A program made the position numbers and the translations under genes. A stretch of 64,000 nucleotides of DNA, taken from positions 3,480,001-3,544,000 of the forward strand of contig JAODUP010000012.1 of assembly GCA_025642065.1 (NCBI GenBank). The letters run 5' to 3'. The notes beneath the pieces are model-generated. The model saw nothing but the letters and a program-made list of their open reading frames with translations, was not told where the DNA came from and searched no databases. The stretch comes from Paralvinella palmiformis (taxonomy: Eukaryota; Annelida; Polychaeta; Terebellida; Alvinellidae). Shown one piece after another: positions 44,561 to 56,879 of this stretch (positions are counted from its first letter, which is position 1; every line of letters starts with the position of its first letter).

Positions 44561-46029
44561 CCAATCCTCCCCCCATACGCGTCTACAAGTCCACGCCCAG
44601 CCCAGCCCAGCTCAAGTCCAAGCCCAAGCCCAGCATGGACTCAGCCCCGATCTGTGCCCGAGATAAGCCGAAGGCAGGGAGAAGAGAGATTACCGGTCGA
44701 GATAAGCCTCGCCATAACCGGGCATAAAGTGTTATTATTTATCGCTTCCCGTACCCTGACATCGCCCCCCCCCTCCTCCCGTCCCCGATAGCCGGCCTAC
44801 AGCGGGGCTTCTTAAATCATAGTCACGTCGTCGTTATAGGGCCCCGCAGTGTCAGGCCTCCGATAGGCCTGGTCAATACCTCACTGATAGCTCGGCTATA
44901 GCGTAAAGCCTCGGGGCCGCACCATCGCCGACCCCTCCTCCAACCTGTTAGCATTGCTCCAAGCTGTATAAGTCTCTCCTCTCTCTAGAGAAGTCTACCA
45001 GTGCTAATTGTGGGCTCCGGCGATACAGTGGAGACTGGGCATAGTGCGCGGCGCATAAACACGGCTCGACGGCGTTATGGGCGAAATACGGCGGCTCCGG
45101 GTTATCGGGGAATAGGGCCGGGGTTGTCGCGGGGCGGAGTCCAGCTTTAGGGCGTTCTAGCGGGAAAATTGAAGGGGGCAATTGATGACGGCGGGTAGTG
45201 GGGGGATAATTTCACTGGCCGGGTGTTAGGCAGGGGTGACGTCGTATACGGCGTTAGCGTCGCTTTATTGTGGCGCGGGCGCGTGAGCCCGGATGCCGAC
45301 GATCTAGTGGGCTCGTTCGTTTTACGGCCTGGAATAAAACGGCTCGCTTTATTAACGACATATTGATGACTGATATTAAGAGGCGGCGCACCGATAATCG
45401 ATTCCATAAAAAGTTATCAAAACTAGAGCAGCGTGCAATTACTGGCACCGATAGCGACTCGATCTACCGATAGCTCGTAGGATGGACGCCATCTCGGGCT
45501 CGCAATTGAGGGGGGGGGGGTACCCTGGCAAAAACGTTACCTCAAAGCAATAAAATAAAATCAAGAAGACAAAAAGCGGACATGTTGTTTTAGTGCCGGG
45601 CCCGTTCGCGGGCCGTTTGCTGGCCATCCGTCACTGTGGCATTCCTTTATGGCGGAGACTGCCGCGCCGCGCCGCGTTCTAGAGAGCGGTGCGCTAAGGC
45701 GAGTATGGCGGGTAGCGGGGTTCCGCTGTAGCCATTGTCAGTGTATCTGACTCGATCTTCTCCCACAATAAAAGGTTACCACGGACAATGCGTTCTGTGC
45801 CCATGACAACCACGGTAACTATTGTCTACTCACCGTGTATCCATGGAGATCTATTATCTCCGGAACAATATGAACATGGCCGGCGATCCACGTTTCATTA
45901 GATAGATGTAATGCCCATCCGAGTTCCAGGTTCAGATCCAGATCATCCCAGTCTTGTGTCTCGCTGATGTCTCCGGGATTCCGATGTGACTCCCTTTGTC
46001 CCGATAAAACGATGCCTACCTATGATGGA
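44561..46029. other. CpG island, no gene recognised
   Basis: GC- and CpG-rich from about 44.56 to 45.75 kb, including a GCCGC run near 45660 and GGCCTCCGATAGGCC. Plus frame 45270-45473 has a lysine-rich end (DNRFHKKLSKLEQRAITG) but no splice or domain support. It could be a promoter island of a gene lying outside my detection. Confidence 0.45.
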
Positions 46030-46060
<31 letters not shown>

Positions 46061-46148
46061 TGTGTGTGTGTGTCTGTATATGTATGTGTATATGTATGTG
46101 TGCGTGTATGTGTATGTGTGCGTGTGTGTATGCGTGTGCGCGTGTGTG
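46030..46148. repeat. (CT)n(GT)n with interrupted GTAT units
   Basis: A CT run passes into GT and TGTATGTG units. Confidence 0.95.
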
Positions 46149-46465
46149 TCATATCGCGTCATTAACTCACTATTCTCCCTCATCGTGTTCCATGTTAAAT
46201 ATTATTCATAATCTTCACTCTTTCATCATCATCTTTATTCGCTCATCATCATCTGTGCTATATCTTCATCTTCTACATTTCTACTGTCATCTTCCCTCGT
46301 CAATGGTTTCATCTCTTTCCCCACATTTCTCCCACGACATCCTCCATCATCCCCTCATCAATCCCCAGCCCTATCGTCCTTCCACCATTCCTATCCCACT
46401 GTAGGATAACATCCCGTCAGATGGCCTCTTACTGTGTGTTCATTCTACCGTATTAAGTGGCGCCC

Positions 46466-46670
46466 CCTCCGGGCTAGAATGGCTCAGCGCGTGAGAGCAG
46501 TGATTCAGAAGTGCGCCAAACGAGTTCGGTGACCCGTGATATACTGGTAGGTTGGCAGGGCAGGAACAGACAGGGCGACAGCAGCCCCACAGAGGCGGCT
46601 GCACGTCCCGATGGGAACACTGTACGAACGAAGAGATTTGCCCGAGAAATGCCGACCATTTTGTTGTTTT
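46466..46670 (+). mobile_element. Possible degenerate tRNA-derived SINE
   Basis: GGGCTAGAATGGCTCAGCGC followed by GTGAGAGC resembles a tRNA 5' half with A box. GAGTTCGGTGACCC about 35 bp on is a damaged B box. A GC-rich body of about 130 bp follows. No target-site duplication was found, and the (T)n near 46665 may or may not be its tail. Confidence 0.35.
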
Positions 46671-46776
46671 TTTAGACGGAAAACGAAACCGGGGAGTTTA
46701 ACCCAGTGGCTCCATCTATGACGACTATACGATAGGTTGAGGGACGTAAAGAACAAATACAGAAAATAAGTATATC

Positions 46777-46777
<1 letters not shown>

Positions 46778-46826
<49 letters not shown>

Positions 46827-46888
46827 GTAATTATTTCATTTTACTTCCTATTCACAGACATAAACTCCCATTACATGCATGCATGTGT

Positions 46889-46948
<60 letters not shown>

Positions 46949-46952
46949 GAGA

Positions 46953-46992
<40 letters not shown>
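46778..46992. repeat. (AT)n, (CA)n, (GA)n microsatellites
   Basis: AT (46779-46822), CA (46890-46947) and GA (46950-46992). Confidence 0.95.
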
Positions 46993-46994
<2 letters not shown>

Positions 46995-47847
46995 TTATCT
47001 ATTTCCCCACTAAGATAGTCAGTTCCACCTATATTGTTGATTTATTTGGCCCGATATCGATTTTGTCAACTTTACATGGAGCAGGTTGTGAAAAATCCTT
47101 CCCTCAACCCTTTAGCTCCCTATCTCTGTACGTTTAGTTACCAACATCCTCGAGTAGATAGCGGATGGATCCGGACGATCCAGACGGCAGTCTCTATGGC
47201 CAATCGTCGTCGTTCCGGAGATCGGGGGTCGCCTATCGCGGCGAGAGACATTTATTTAGCGTCTCGGCGAGGCTTCAGGATAGCTCGTGAACCCATGACC
47301 TCGATCGTCTGACTATATAAGCCTCCCCGACGATTATCCTCAATGTGTTTCCCTCATCCTCACACCATATCTCATCGTATATCCTCAATCCTCAGGGAGC
47401 TGTCCGCCTGGCACTTACCATCCTCCTACAAGGCTGGCTATGGTTCCCCAGACAGGCACAAAACACGTTATTCTGATCCAGATCGTGATCCCGATGCCAC
47501 CAACGCTCCTATCTGATAAGAGCCGCTCGTTCCCTCTCATCAGATAACGTCGCCGGATTCGTTCCCGATTGATGACGTCAGATTTCCTTGCCGAATTGCC
47601 GATCCCGATCACGTACCAGCGTCCCGCTTCCGACGTCACGTGACCGGCTCCAGATTGGTGTTCGGCGAAGACCGATACCTTAATCCGGATACCGTGGGCG
47701 CGGGAATTGCATCCGGAGCCATCACTGTCTGTGATGTGATAACATTGAGAACCAGGTGTAGCAGATCCGGAATGATCCTGTCTCTATCGGGATGTTGTCG
47801 ATATAAAGTCGGCGTTAGTGGAGAGACGTTGAGGAGACGTTTTGCGG

Positions 47848-47848
<1 letters not shown>
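46993..47848. other. Unique CpG-rich DNA
   Basis: TGACGTCA is at 47573-47580 and GACGTCACGTGAC, fusing both palindromes, near 47632-47644. Plus frames 47034-47312 and 47640-47972 are open but unrecognised. No gene is supported. Confidence 0.35.
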
Positions 47849-47894
<46 letters not shown>

Positions 47895-47896
47895 GG
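47849..47896. repeat. (CG)n(GT)n microsatellite
   Basis: Alternating CG then GT, with Z-DNA potential. Confidence 0.95.
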
Positions 47897-48008
47897 GGGA
47901 TTTGGGGAGTACAGTATAAACATTTATATTTTGCTTCTCACGGATATAGATAATTTGTTATCAGGAAGATAACTTATTATCTGCACTTTGGGCTACAATA
48001 GATCGTCT

Positions 48009-48058
48009 ATCATGATGATCATGATGATCATGATGATCACGGTGACCATCGTGATCAA
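48009..48058. repeat. Palindromic GATCATGAT tandem run
   Basis: TGATGATCA units of 9 bp repeat three times, each itself self-complementary (ATCATGAT, TGATCA). ATCACGGTGACCATCGTGAT, an imperfect foldback, follows. Confidence 0.75.
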
Positions 48059-48253
48059 CTTAATCAGTAAAGAACAACTACAGTAATTAGATAGCCATAA
48101 GTTGTGGTTTGTGTCGTAAGATGGCGCTATCTGTCTAATCTAAGCCTCAGATGTCGCCACTGTGCTATGAAGCATGTTAAGTGGACAAGTTGTTCTTATT
48201 GTGATTGATGTTGTGTTAAAAACGATCAGAGATAAGTTAACTGAAGCGATAAT

Positions 48254-48256
<3 letters not shown>

Positions 48257-48302
<46 letters not shown>

Positions 48303-48434
48303 CTTCTCTCTCACACACACACACACCTATATTCATCCCCCTCTTCCTATCCCCCTCCATATTTATATCTAACAATGTATCCAAACATCCCCCCTGCTTC
48401 TAATTCTCTCTCACTCACACATACTCCCACCGAA

Positions 48435-48515
<81 letters not shown>
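48257..48515. repeat. (CT)n then (CA)38 microsatellites
   Basis: A CT run (48257-48300), a short CA run and a long CA run (48438-48513) flank about 110 bp of pyrimidine-rich DNA. Confidence 0.95.
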
Positions 48516-48516
<1 letters not shown>

Positions 48517-48979
48517 AGCCTGCCAGTGATGTATAATGACGACAATCTATCATTTAACTATCAGACAAAAACATATTTACAACACGTTATCTATCAACTA
48601 CTGTCGTTATCTCTGTAACAATATGATAAAACATAACAACAAAGTTGTCGCATCTTATCTAATTATCGTTATATCATCATTTAGCAAAGTTCACTTATGG
48701 TGAAAAATTACTCTTATTTAACACAAATATATATAAACTGTATGTAAATGTTGTCAACAAGTAACCTTGATGTGAGACTAACACCTTAATTTAGACAGAT
48801 AATGTGCTATCTTATTGAGATAACGACAAATTAGATTATAAAATGCGCTCATTTTTTGTATGTGTGTGTGTTATGTTGTGCCATGCTGATTAAATGGAAA
48901 CCGAAACTGCTTAATTCTCACGAGAGGATGGGTACGGGCACTGGCTCCTCATCTGTCGCCGATGCACAGGTCCCTGTTT
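48516..48979. other. AT-rich unique DNA, no gene recognised
   Basis: No supportable feature is seen. Confidence 0.3.
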
Positions 48980-49128
48980 TCACTCACTCACTCACTCACT
49001 CACTCACTCACTCACTCACTCACTCACTCACTCACTCACTCACTCACTCACTCACCACTCACTCACTCACATCACTCACTCACTCACTCACTCACTCACT
49101 CACTCACTCACTCACTCACTCACTCACA
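48980..49128. repeat. (CACT)n array with two phase breaks
   Basis: Perfect CACT units are interrupted near 49054 and 49070. It has the same motif and strand sense as the array at 41.6 kb. Confidence 0.98.
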
Positions 49129-49379
49129 GACAAATGCAAACAGATGCACAAACAATTCAATTACACATGCATGGATATAGACAAAGTTAGAAATAAACAC
49201 CCTGAAATTAATAAACACACAAACAGACAAAGCAAAGCTAGCGCGTAAACAGTTAAGTAAATACACAAAAATCCCCCCTCATGTACAAATATAGACAATC
49301 AAACGCTCTCTTACTCACACTCCCCACACCCCGCCCCCACATACGAGAACCCACTTACTCAATACCTTGGCCAGGTGCT

Positions 49380-49522
49380 TCTTTCCAGTTCAGCACATTA
49401 AGTCTCCTGACAGCGAAATGGCAATTACTGAAACTTTCTGAAGCTAGCCACGAAGCTCGAACTCGTGATCACCGATTAAATGCCGATTATTTGCCCACCC
49501 TACTGCCTGAGCTAATCTCCAT
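49380..49522 (-). mobile_element. tRNA-derived SINE, minus strand
   Basis: On the minus strand from 49522, GGAGATTAGCTCAGGCAGTA has a canonical A box and D-arm. ACGAGTTCGAGCTTCGT forms a fully paired 5-bp T-stem around TTCGAGC (B box). Head length is about 77 nt. A body continues to at least 49380, where similarity cannot be followed. Tail and target-site duplications were not found. It could instead be a tRNA pseudogene. Confidence 0.6.
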
Positions 49523-49859
49523 AGTCCTACAGCAGCGCCCTCCGTCGTCATCTTCTATTACAACAGCTCGCCCCCCTTCCTAGCCCCCGGCCCACTTCAT
49601 CTCTGCGAGGCTGACATGCGCGAGTACGCGAGGGCTACACCTCTCATAATATCGCTATCAGTCCCTGTGCTGACAAACTGATAGAATATCCTCCAGGCTG
49701 TCGGTATTACAGTGACCCCTGTACCGATGACTCGTTGACTAACCACTATCAGACAGCTGTCCCTGTGTTGTACTGTTTTACTAATGAGCTCCGGAGCCTT
49801 GACTCCTCAGCTCGGAGACGTAACGTGACCTTCACAAGGTCAACATGTTTCCTGCTCGG
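49523..49859. other. Unique DNA, no gene recognised
   Basis: No supportable feature is seen. Confidence 0.3.
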
Positions 49860-51845
49860 CCCTGAGCCTTAAGTTATACAATCCATGGGTTACAAGTCTT
49901 GAGAAACCATCAGCCTTGTTGGCAAATAGCTGGGTTACAGGAATCAAGAAAGTCTTAACTTATGCGATGGCAAACATTTAGATAACAAATCACCCGTCTA
50001 AAACAATTTCGGTATTAATTTATATAGCATTTAAGAAATATACAATGGCTAGGTTACACACTATGAAAGCCGCGAACCTTGAGTTATAAATTGGCTGGAT
50101 TATAGGCTGCATGAAAGCAGAAGTTTTGAATTATATAATGGCTGGGTTACATGCTATGAGAAGCCTTCAGCCTTAAATTATACCATAATAGGGTTATAGA
50201 TCCTAAAAGCCTTCAGCCTGAAGATATACAATGGTCAGGTTACAGGCTATAAGAAACCCTCAGCCTGAAGTTATACAATGGTTAGGTTACAGGGCATAAG
50301 AAGCCCTCAGCCTTAAGTTATACAATGGTTACATTACAGACCACAAGAAGCCCTCAGCCTGAAGTTATACAATGGTTAGGTTACAGGGCATAAGAAGCCC
50401 TCAGCCTTAAGTTATACAACGGTTAGGTTACAGACCATAAGAAGCCGTCAGATTGAAGTTATACAATGGTTATGTTACAGACCACAAGAAACCCTCAGCC
50501 TTAAGTTATACAATGGTTATGTTACAGACCACAAGAAGCCCTCAGTCTGAAGTTATACAATGGTTAGGTTACAGACTACAAGAAGCCCTCAGCCTAAAGT
50601 TATACAATGGTTAGGTTACAGACCATAAGAAACCGTCAGATTGAAGTTATACAATGTTTAGGTTACAGACCACAAGAAGCCCTCAGCCTGTAGTTATACA
50701 ACGGTTAGGTTACAGACCATAAGAAGCCGTCAGATTGAAGTTATACAATGGTTACATTACAGTCCACAAGAAGCCCTCAGCCTGAAGTTATACAATGGTT
50801 AGGTTACAGGGCATAAGAAGCCCTCAGCCTTAAGTTATACAACGGTTAGGTTACAGACCATAAGAAGCCGTCAGATTGAAGTTATACAATAGTTATGTTA
50901 CAGACCACAAGAAGCCCTCAGCCTTAAGTTATATAATGGTTATGTTACAGACGACAAGAAGCGCTCAGCCTGAAGTTATACAATGGTTAGGTTACAGACT
51001 ACAAGAAGCCCTCAGCCTTAAGTTATACAACGGTTAGGTTACAGACCATAATAAACGGTCAGATTGACGTTATACAATGTTTAGGTTACAGACCACAAGA
51101 AGCCCTCAGCCTGAAGTTATACAATGGTTAGGTTACAGACTACAAGAAGAACTCAGCCTTAAGTTATACAACGGTTAGGTTACAGACCATAAGAAGCCGT
51201 CAGATTGAAGTTATACAATGTTTAGGTTACAGACCACAAGAAGCCCTCAGCCTTAAGTTATACAACGGTTAGGTTACAGATCATAAGAAGCCGTCAGATT
51301 GAAGTTATACAATGTTAGGTTACAGACCACAAGAAGCCCTCAGCCTTAAGTTATACAACGGTTAGGTTACAGACGATAAGAAGCCGTCAGATTGAAGTTA
51401 TACAATGGTTAGATTACAGAACACAAGAAGCCCTCAGCCTGTAGTTATACAACGGTTAGGTTACAGACCATAGGAAGCCGTCAGATTGAAGTTATACAAT
51501 GGTTAGGTTACAGAACACAAGAAGCCCTCAGCCTGTAGTTATACAACGGTTAGGTTACAGACCATAAGAAACACTCAGCTTGAAGTTATACAATGATTGA
51601 GTTACAGAGCATAAGAAGCATCCAGCCTTACATTACAGACTGGCTGAGTTACAACCCCCCCCCCCCTGCGAACCGTAAGTTATATAATTGATGGGATACA
51701 GACCACAAAAGCCTGGGGCCCCCAGTTATACAATGGCTCGGTTACAGGCCATAAGAAGCCATCAGCCCTAACTTATACAATGGCTCGGTTACAAGCCATA
51801 AGAAGCCATCAGCCCTAACTTATACAATGGCTGGGTTAGGAGACA
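49860..51845. repeat. 47-bp satellite, about 42 copies, with higher-order structure
   Basis: The unit is AAGAAGCCCTCAGCCTGAAG plus TTATACAATGGTTAGGTTAC plus AGACCAC, 47 bp by the spacing of TATACAATGG at 50225, 50272 and 50319. Two monomer types are clear: A (CCCTCAGCCT) and B (CCGTCAGATTGAAG). In the central part B follows about two A units; from about 51190 to 51540 A and B alternate strictly, a 94-bp higher-order unit. Both ends are decayed monomers without the B type. Each unit holds GGTTAGGTTA, a partial match to telomere-type repeats. Confidence 0.92.
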
Positions 51846-52699
51846 TTTAAATTTTCTCGTCGAGATAAACCTGTCACTAGATATGATAAACAAGGCTCGA
51901 GGTCAGGGGTCAGGCAGATAACGGCGAATTTCACGCCATTCTGCAAAACCGTGCGAATTCACCCAACAAGAGCGTGTGTGTGTGTGCGTGTGTGTGTGTG
52001 TGTGTATGTGTGTGTGCGTGCGTGCCCGCGCTCTCGCGTTCGCGCGCATGCACACCTCTGTCTGTCGAACTGTCTGTGAGTGAGTGAGTGACCAGTTATA
52101 TTGTGACTGTCCCATCATTATAACAAAAGCCAATATCGTCGCCTATCCAATTATCTGTTAGAGTTTTATGCGTTTGATCTAGTTAGCTAACTAATATCAT
52201 TATTGTAATTATTCTAGTTAATGTAATTACTACACGGCTAATATAGCTAACAGAGTTAATATAGCTAATATAGCTAATACTTTTATGTCTTTTTACGGTA
52301 CAGGATTTCCTGAATCGGTTATATTTTAGATTTTGTGATAGGAGTTGGACATAAAATGCGATCTGGTGACTAAGTAAACAAACACAGAGTTCTATTTTGA
52401 TATTTATGATTGTTTATTGCCTTTTTAAAAATATTTACGCTAATGTTTACAATGTATAATGTTTACCAATTATGCCGTTATTGTGATACACACACGCGTG
52501 CATGCACGCACGCACACACACGCACACACGCACGCGCGCACACACGCACGTACGCGCGCGCGCACACACACATCATGTTCTGAGAGTTTTCCTCATCAAA
52601 AATTCTTTGAAGTCAGTCCAGATTTCGTTGCTATGGTTATGATGGACCCCCCCCCTCCCCTGACGTCGTACCCGGCCTACACCCCACCACCCCCTCACT
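51846..52699. other. AT-rich DNA with GT and CA/CG runs and a 14-bp palindrome
   Basis: GT runs lie at 51973-52020 and CA/GCAC/CG units at 52488-52571. TAGTTAGCTAACTA at 52180-52193 is a perfect palindrome, followed by TAATATAGCTAA repeats. No gene is recognised. Confidence 0.5.
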
Positions 52700-53560
52700 A
52701 CTAACTATTCTCTCCTCCCGATCAGTTGCTACACCCTCCCTCCCTATCTCCTTCCGCATCTCCTTCCTCCCCCTCGCGAACCCCCCCCTCACTGACTCTC
52801 TCCCTCTTCCCCTCACCCTCGAGCCCAGACTATCAGAACATCTCAGACCGTGGCCTCTCTTTTATCCTGGCAAGGCCTTCTATCATCTCACCCAGTCATC
52901 CAACTACACAACTACCCAAACACCCAGCTATACCCACCCAGCTGCATAACTACCATGCCAGCTACTTAAATATAAATCCATAAATGACCCCATTCTGAAA
53001 ATCTGTCACCCAGTCACCCATTTACCCTCTACCCTAACCATCCAAACAACTCAACCTTCTAACCACCAAGCTACCTCATCCCACAGGCACCTAACTACAC
53101 CCAACTATTCAAAACTTCATAGCCATTCCACTATCAGATTAACCAGCTAACAACCACTAACTACTCTAATACCCAGCCACCCATCTAACCAACCAGGTAC
53201 CTAAGCACCCAGTCACTCAAACAACCAGTTACCCAATACAACTATCCTTAAACGTAGCTACCAATTCACCCAAACCTATTACTACCGTATCAGTCCATCA
53301 ACAATCCATTAGTCATTCACCCAGCCACCCAACTAGAGAGTCCTATGGCCACCCACCTTCGTCGTATGTCCTATATGGTCAGTCTGCCACCTCACTCACC
53401 GTCTATACATCCTGGTACCATCGAATCAACTGACTATCCACGCATGTAGTACAGCCACCCAACCATTCTACCACCCAACCAGTCACCCAACCACCCACCC
53501 AGCCACTCATCGGTTATCTCACCTCCGTAACTCTCAGCTCGTCAGATATGTATCGAGACT
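52700..53560. repeat. Degenerate CACCCAGCTAC-type cytosine-rich repeat
   Basis: Units such as AACCACCCAGC and CACCCAACCA recur with no fixed period. The first 150 bp is polypyrimidine. It is like the arrays at 10.0 and 60.0 kb. Confidence 0.6.
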
Positions 53561-55439
53561 TTACGTCTGAACAGAGATAGTGAGTGTCATCCTTCGCGAT
53601 ATCATCACCATGGAGACAATATCATGTAAACACATTTTAGATAGGCGTGGATATCCTGCTTATATTATACATAAACTGTGTCACACACACACACACACAC
53701 ACGGCCGTACTTCTGATCCCGACTCCTCGGTGTCGGGACACGATTCTGCCTACTCAGCAGAAGCCAGTTGCTGATGTCAGCATTATCTGGCGATTACCTG
53801 TCAGACGGCGCATCAACTGTCTGGTTATCTCTTGGCCCGAGAAACTATCTCAGTAGAAACTAGCCTAGCTTATAGAGCTAACGTAGACACCGTGTACGAA
53901 TATAGGGTAGATGACACTGATCGTGATAGCTATAGAACGTAACACGTACGGGATAAGTTAAGGCTGCAATAGGCGTGCTACACACACACACACATACACA
54001 TCTATCTCTCTCTCTCTCTCTCTCTTCTCTGTATGTGTGCGTGTGTGTGTAAACAGTGTGTATATTTGTCTATTGTTTACACGAGTTGGTGTTATAGAGG
54101 AGCCCACTTGGTATAACGTATCTATGTGACACTGATTTATACAGGAGAGTTGACGATAATGTCTTCATGAATGATATTAGCCTTGCTCGATCTAAAACTG
54201 TAACAGTCTGGGTGTTAGCTGGTGTAATCCTGGTGTCAGGGAAGGGGGGAGGGTTATAAGACGGGTAGGGGGAATATGGCGAGTTCACTCCTTTCCCATA
54301 GATAAAGCGTTGCGCCTAAGCGCTCGCTCGCGCGCACACACACACACACACGCACGCATACGCGCGCAGACACATGTACGTGGTCATACCTGCTTACACA
54401 GATTTGCATGGAAATACACACATCCTTCCATATTCGTGTATAAACACATACGTACCTAGATGTACACCAAGGAATATAATTTTGCGTACACAAACTTACG
54501 CAGTCTGACAAATATATACACAATCATAAAACACCATTTGATATGTGTGTGTGTGTGTGCGCGCGCGCGCGCGTGGGCATGTGTCTGTTTTCAATATATG
54601 TCAGTCAGCAAACAATTGTAAATATTTTCTATGTTTCATCATTCAAATTATTAAACTCACCACTGGCAGACGTATGTGCGTGTTTGTGTTTATGTGTGTG
54701 TGTGTGTTTGTGTTTCTACGAACACATCAGAGGACGAGTAGGTCGTGTTTTCGTGTTGACGTCAAGTCTAATTACAATAAACAACTAATAGTCAAACCTC
54801 TCGTGTTGTTAGTCTTTATGACGTCACAGCCATCCGGAAGGGTCTTTAGTCGTTGTTAAGTCGCGTGTACTCGTATTACTAGCTCATTAAGAGTCCAAAG
54901 CAACTTCAATCGGCCCCCTCCCCTCCCCTCACCCACCGGTCATATACTTCTATATACCACCATGTTGTAAGTTTGATAGACAAATTATAATTTGTTATAA
55001 TACTTATAGAGAGCTAAGGGGGTGATAGCTTATTATCGTCATAGCATATAAGACTCAGATTGGGTTGACCTTCTGGTTCACCTTCGAACGCCCCCCCCCC
55101 TCCCACTCTCCGTTCCCGTCTTGGAGTCCTTCCCTTCTCTGACCCCTGACCTGACCCCGTCCTAGATAGCCCTATTTTAAACCATCAGTTCGGGCTGTTA
55201 CCTACAAAACATCCATTATATCACGACTACCCCCAGTATAGCCCTATACACTAACGCACGCACACACGCACGCACGTACACACGCACTATGAGTGTATCG
55301 TAATATAGGCTATCGGGGATAGTGCCCCACAATACTATTTTAGTGTACCATATGTTACCATGGACTCTACCCTCCCATATTCTTTTATTTGTTGAGCCCT
55401 ATCCTATCCAATTCTTGTACCACTATCACCGTTAGTGTA
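53561..55439. other. Unique DNA with scattered microsatellites
   Basis: CA and CT runs lie at 53680-53702, 53981-53995 and 54003-54025; CA/CG/GT at 54330-54350 and 54544-54573. ATCACCATGGAGAC at 53604-53617 is X-box-like. TGACGTCA occurs at 54757-54764 and 54819-54826. No gene is recognised. Confidence 0.35.
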
Positions 55440-56110
55440 TCCTGTTAGTTAAAACTTGACCGTAACTCAGTTTACTCAACTGGTACCCAAAAATACTCTA
55501 ATAACGCTCAACTCTATCATTTGTGCCTCATTATATTCAGACGATCCTCAATAATACACAACGATGCTACCGAACTCTACACCACCCTGACAGGACACAT
55601 GTTTAACCTAGATTATATCCCACATCACCCTGACATTACCCCGTTCTACCCTGGCTAGTACCCCTACACCACCCTGATACAAGCCCGCTGTACCCGTGCT
55701 GGTATCCAACATCACCCTAACACTACCCCACCGTACCCTGACTAGTACCCCACATTACCCTAACACTACCCTACCGTATCCTGATTGGTACCCAAAATCA
55801 TATCACTCCACACTGGAAGGTAACCCACAGCACACTGACACTACTCTACTCTGCCCTGGATGGTACCCCACACTACCTTAATACTAAGCCATCCTACCTT
55901 GGATAAGACCCCTACAACGTCCTGACACTAATCCACATTATCCTGGCTGGTACCCCACATCACCCAGGGAGCATCCACTCCACTCTGAATGGTACCCCGG
56001 CATCACCCTGATCCTATGCCCCACTCTGCCATGGATGGTACTCGGCACCGCCTTAATACTAGGCCACTCTACCACTGATGGTACAATACCACCTACATCG
56101 CCCCGATACT
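55440..56110. repeat. Degenerate 43-45 bp CCCTGACACTACCCC minisatellite
   Basis: GGTACCCCACATCACCCTGA-like pieces recur near 55741, 55785, 55862, 55950 and 55993, about 44 bp apart. It is heavily decayed. Confidence 0.65.
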
Positions 56111-56206
56111 ACCCCACTCAACCCTCGCTGGTCGCTGTTCCACCACCACCACATCTAATTAAAACTCGATTCTACCCCTACCGATGTCCCACTACATCAG
56201 GACCGT

Positions 56207-56713
56207 TCACCCAACGACCCACCCACCCAACCACCCACCCCATTCCCCCAGAAGACAATTTTGTCGGTACTTGGCCCTCTGTCTATCAGTAAGTCCAGCA
56301 GTTGGCACATCAAAGGCGAATGTTTTCAACTCACCGACCAAGCGATGGCAAGCATTATCATTGATGAACGCCCGATGACACGTGCCTGACAGACGGACGG
56401 ACGGACCGACGGTTTGATAGACTGGCTGTACGGTCAAGCCTTCTGTCAATCTCGGACCGCTGCGTCGAGTGTGTGGGGGTGGACGAAGAGACCCCGGGGG
56501 CCAGTGGGAGGGTGTCCCGGGGGTATCCAATAGCACACCTACCACGCGTCGTGTTTTATGTTTTGGTCGCGGCGGGATGTATGTGCCAGCCTTCGGGGTG
56601 TCGGCATTTGTCAAACATCGCTGACGCTGCGCCAAACACACAGCCCTAAACGGCGACAAAACACGCGCACAAACAGAAATACACACAAACACTTTAGTGC
56701 TAACAGTAACCAA
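56207..56713 (-). CDS. Long open frame of doubtful coding status
   Basis: A 168-codon frame on the minus strand is the longest one here not explained by a short-unit repeat, except its C-terminal GWLGG end, which is a CCCACC repeat. Pieces such as GTYIPPRPKHKTRRVVGV and CHRAFINDNACHRLVGELKT are protein-like. There is no promoter, start context, domain or splice signal. The GC-rich composition makes chance openness plausible. Confidence 0.2.
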   Translation of the reverse strand: MVTVSTKVFVCISVCARVLSPFRAVCLAQRQRCLTNADTPKAGTYIPPRPKHKTRRVVGVLLDTPGTPSHWPPGSLRPPPHTRRSGPRLTEGLTVQPVYQTVGPSVRLSGTCHRAFINDNACHRLVGELKTFAFDVPTAGLTDRQRAKYRQNCLLGEWGGWLGGWVVG

Positions 56714-56879
56714 ACCAAACGGAAATATTAGATATAACGATTATCAAACAGAAACAAACTTAAAAACAGACGGAATGACTTTACTGTGGCACAAACACAG
56801 ACGTCTCTCTGTCTCTCACGCACGCACGCACGCAATCGAAACTGAACCGAACGGAAATACAAAAAAAAAATTAAAATGT

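Noticed and set aside
50225..51845. Telomere-like GGTTAGGTTA in each 47-bp unit
   Set aside because: It is only a part-match inside a longer unrelated unit, and no consecutive telomere repeats occur.
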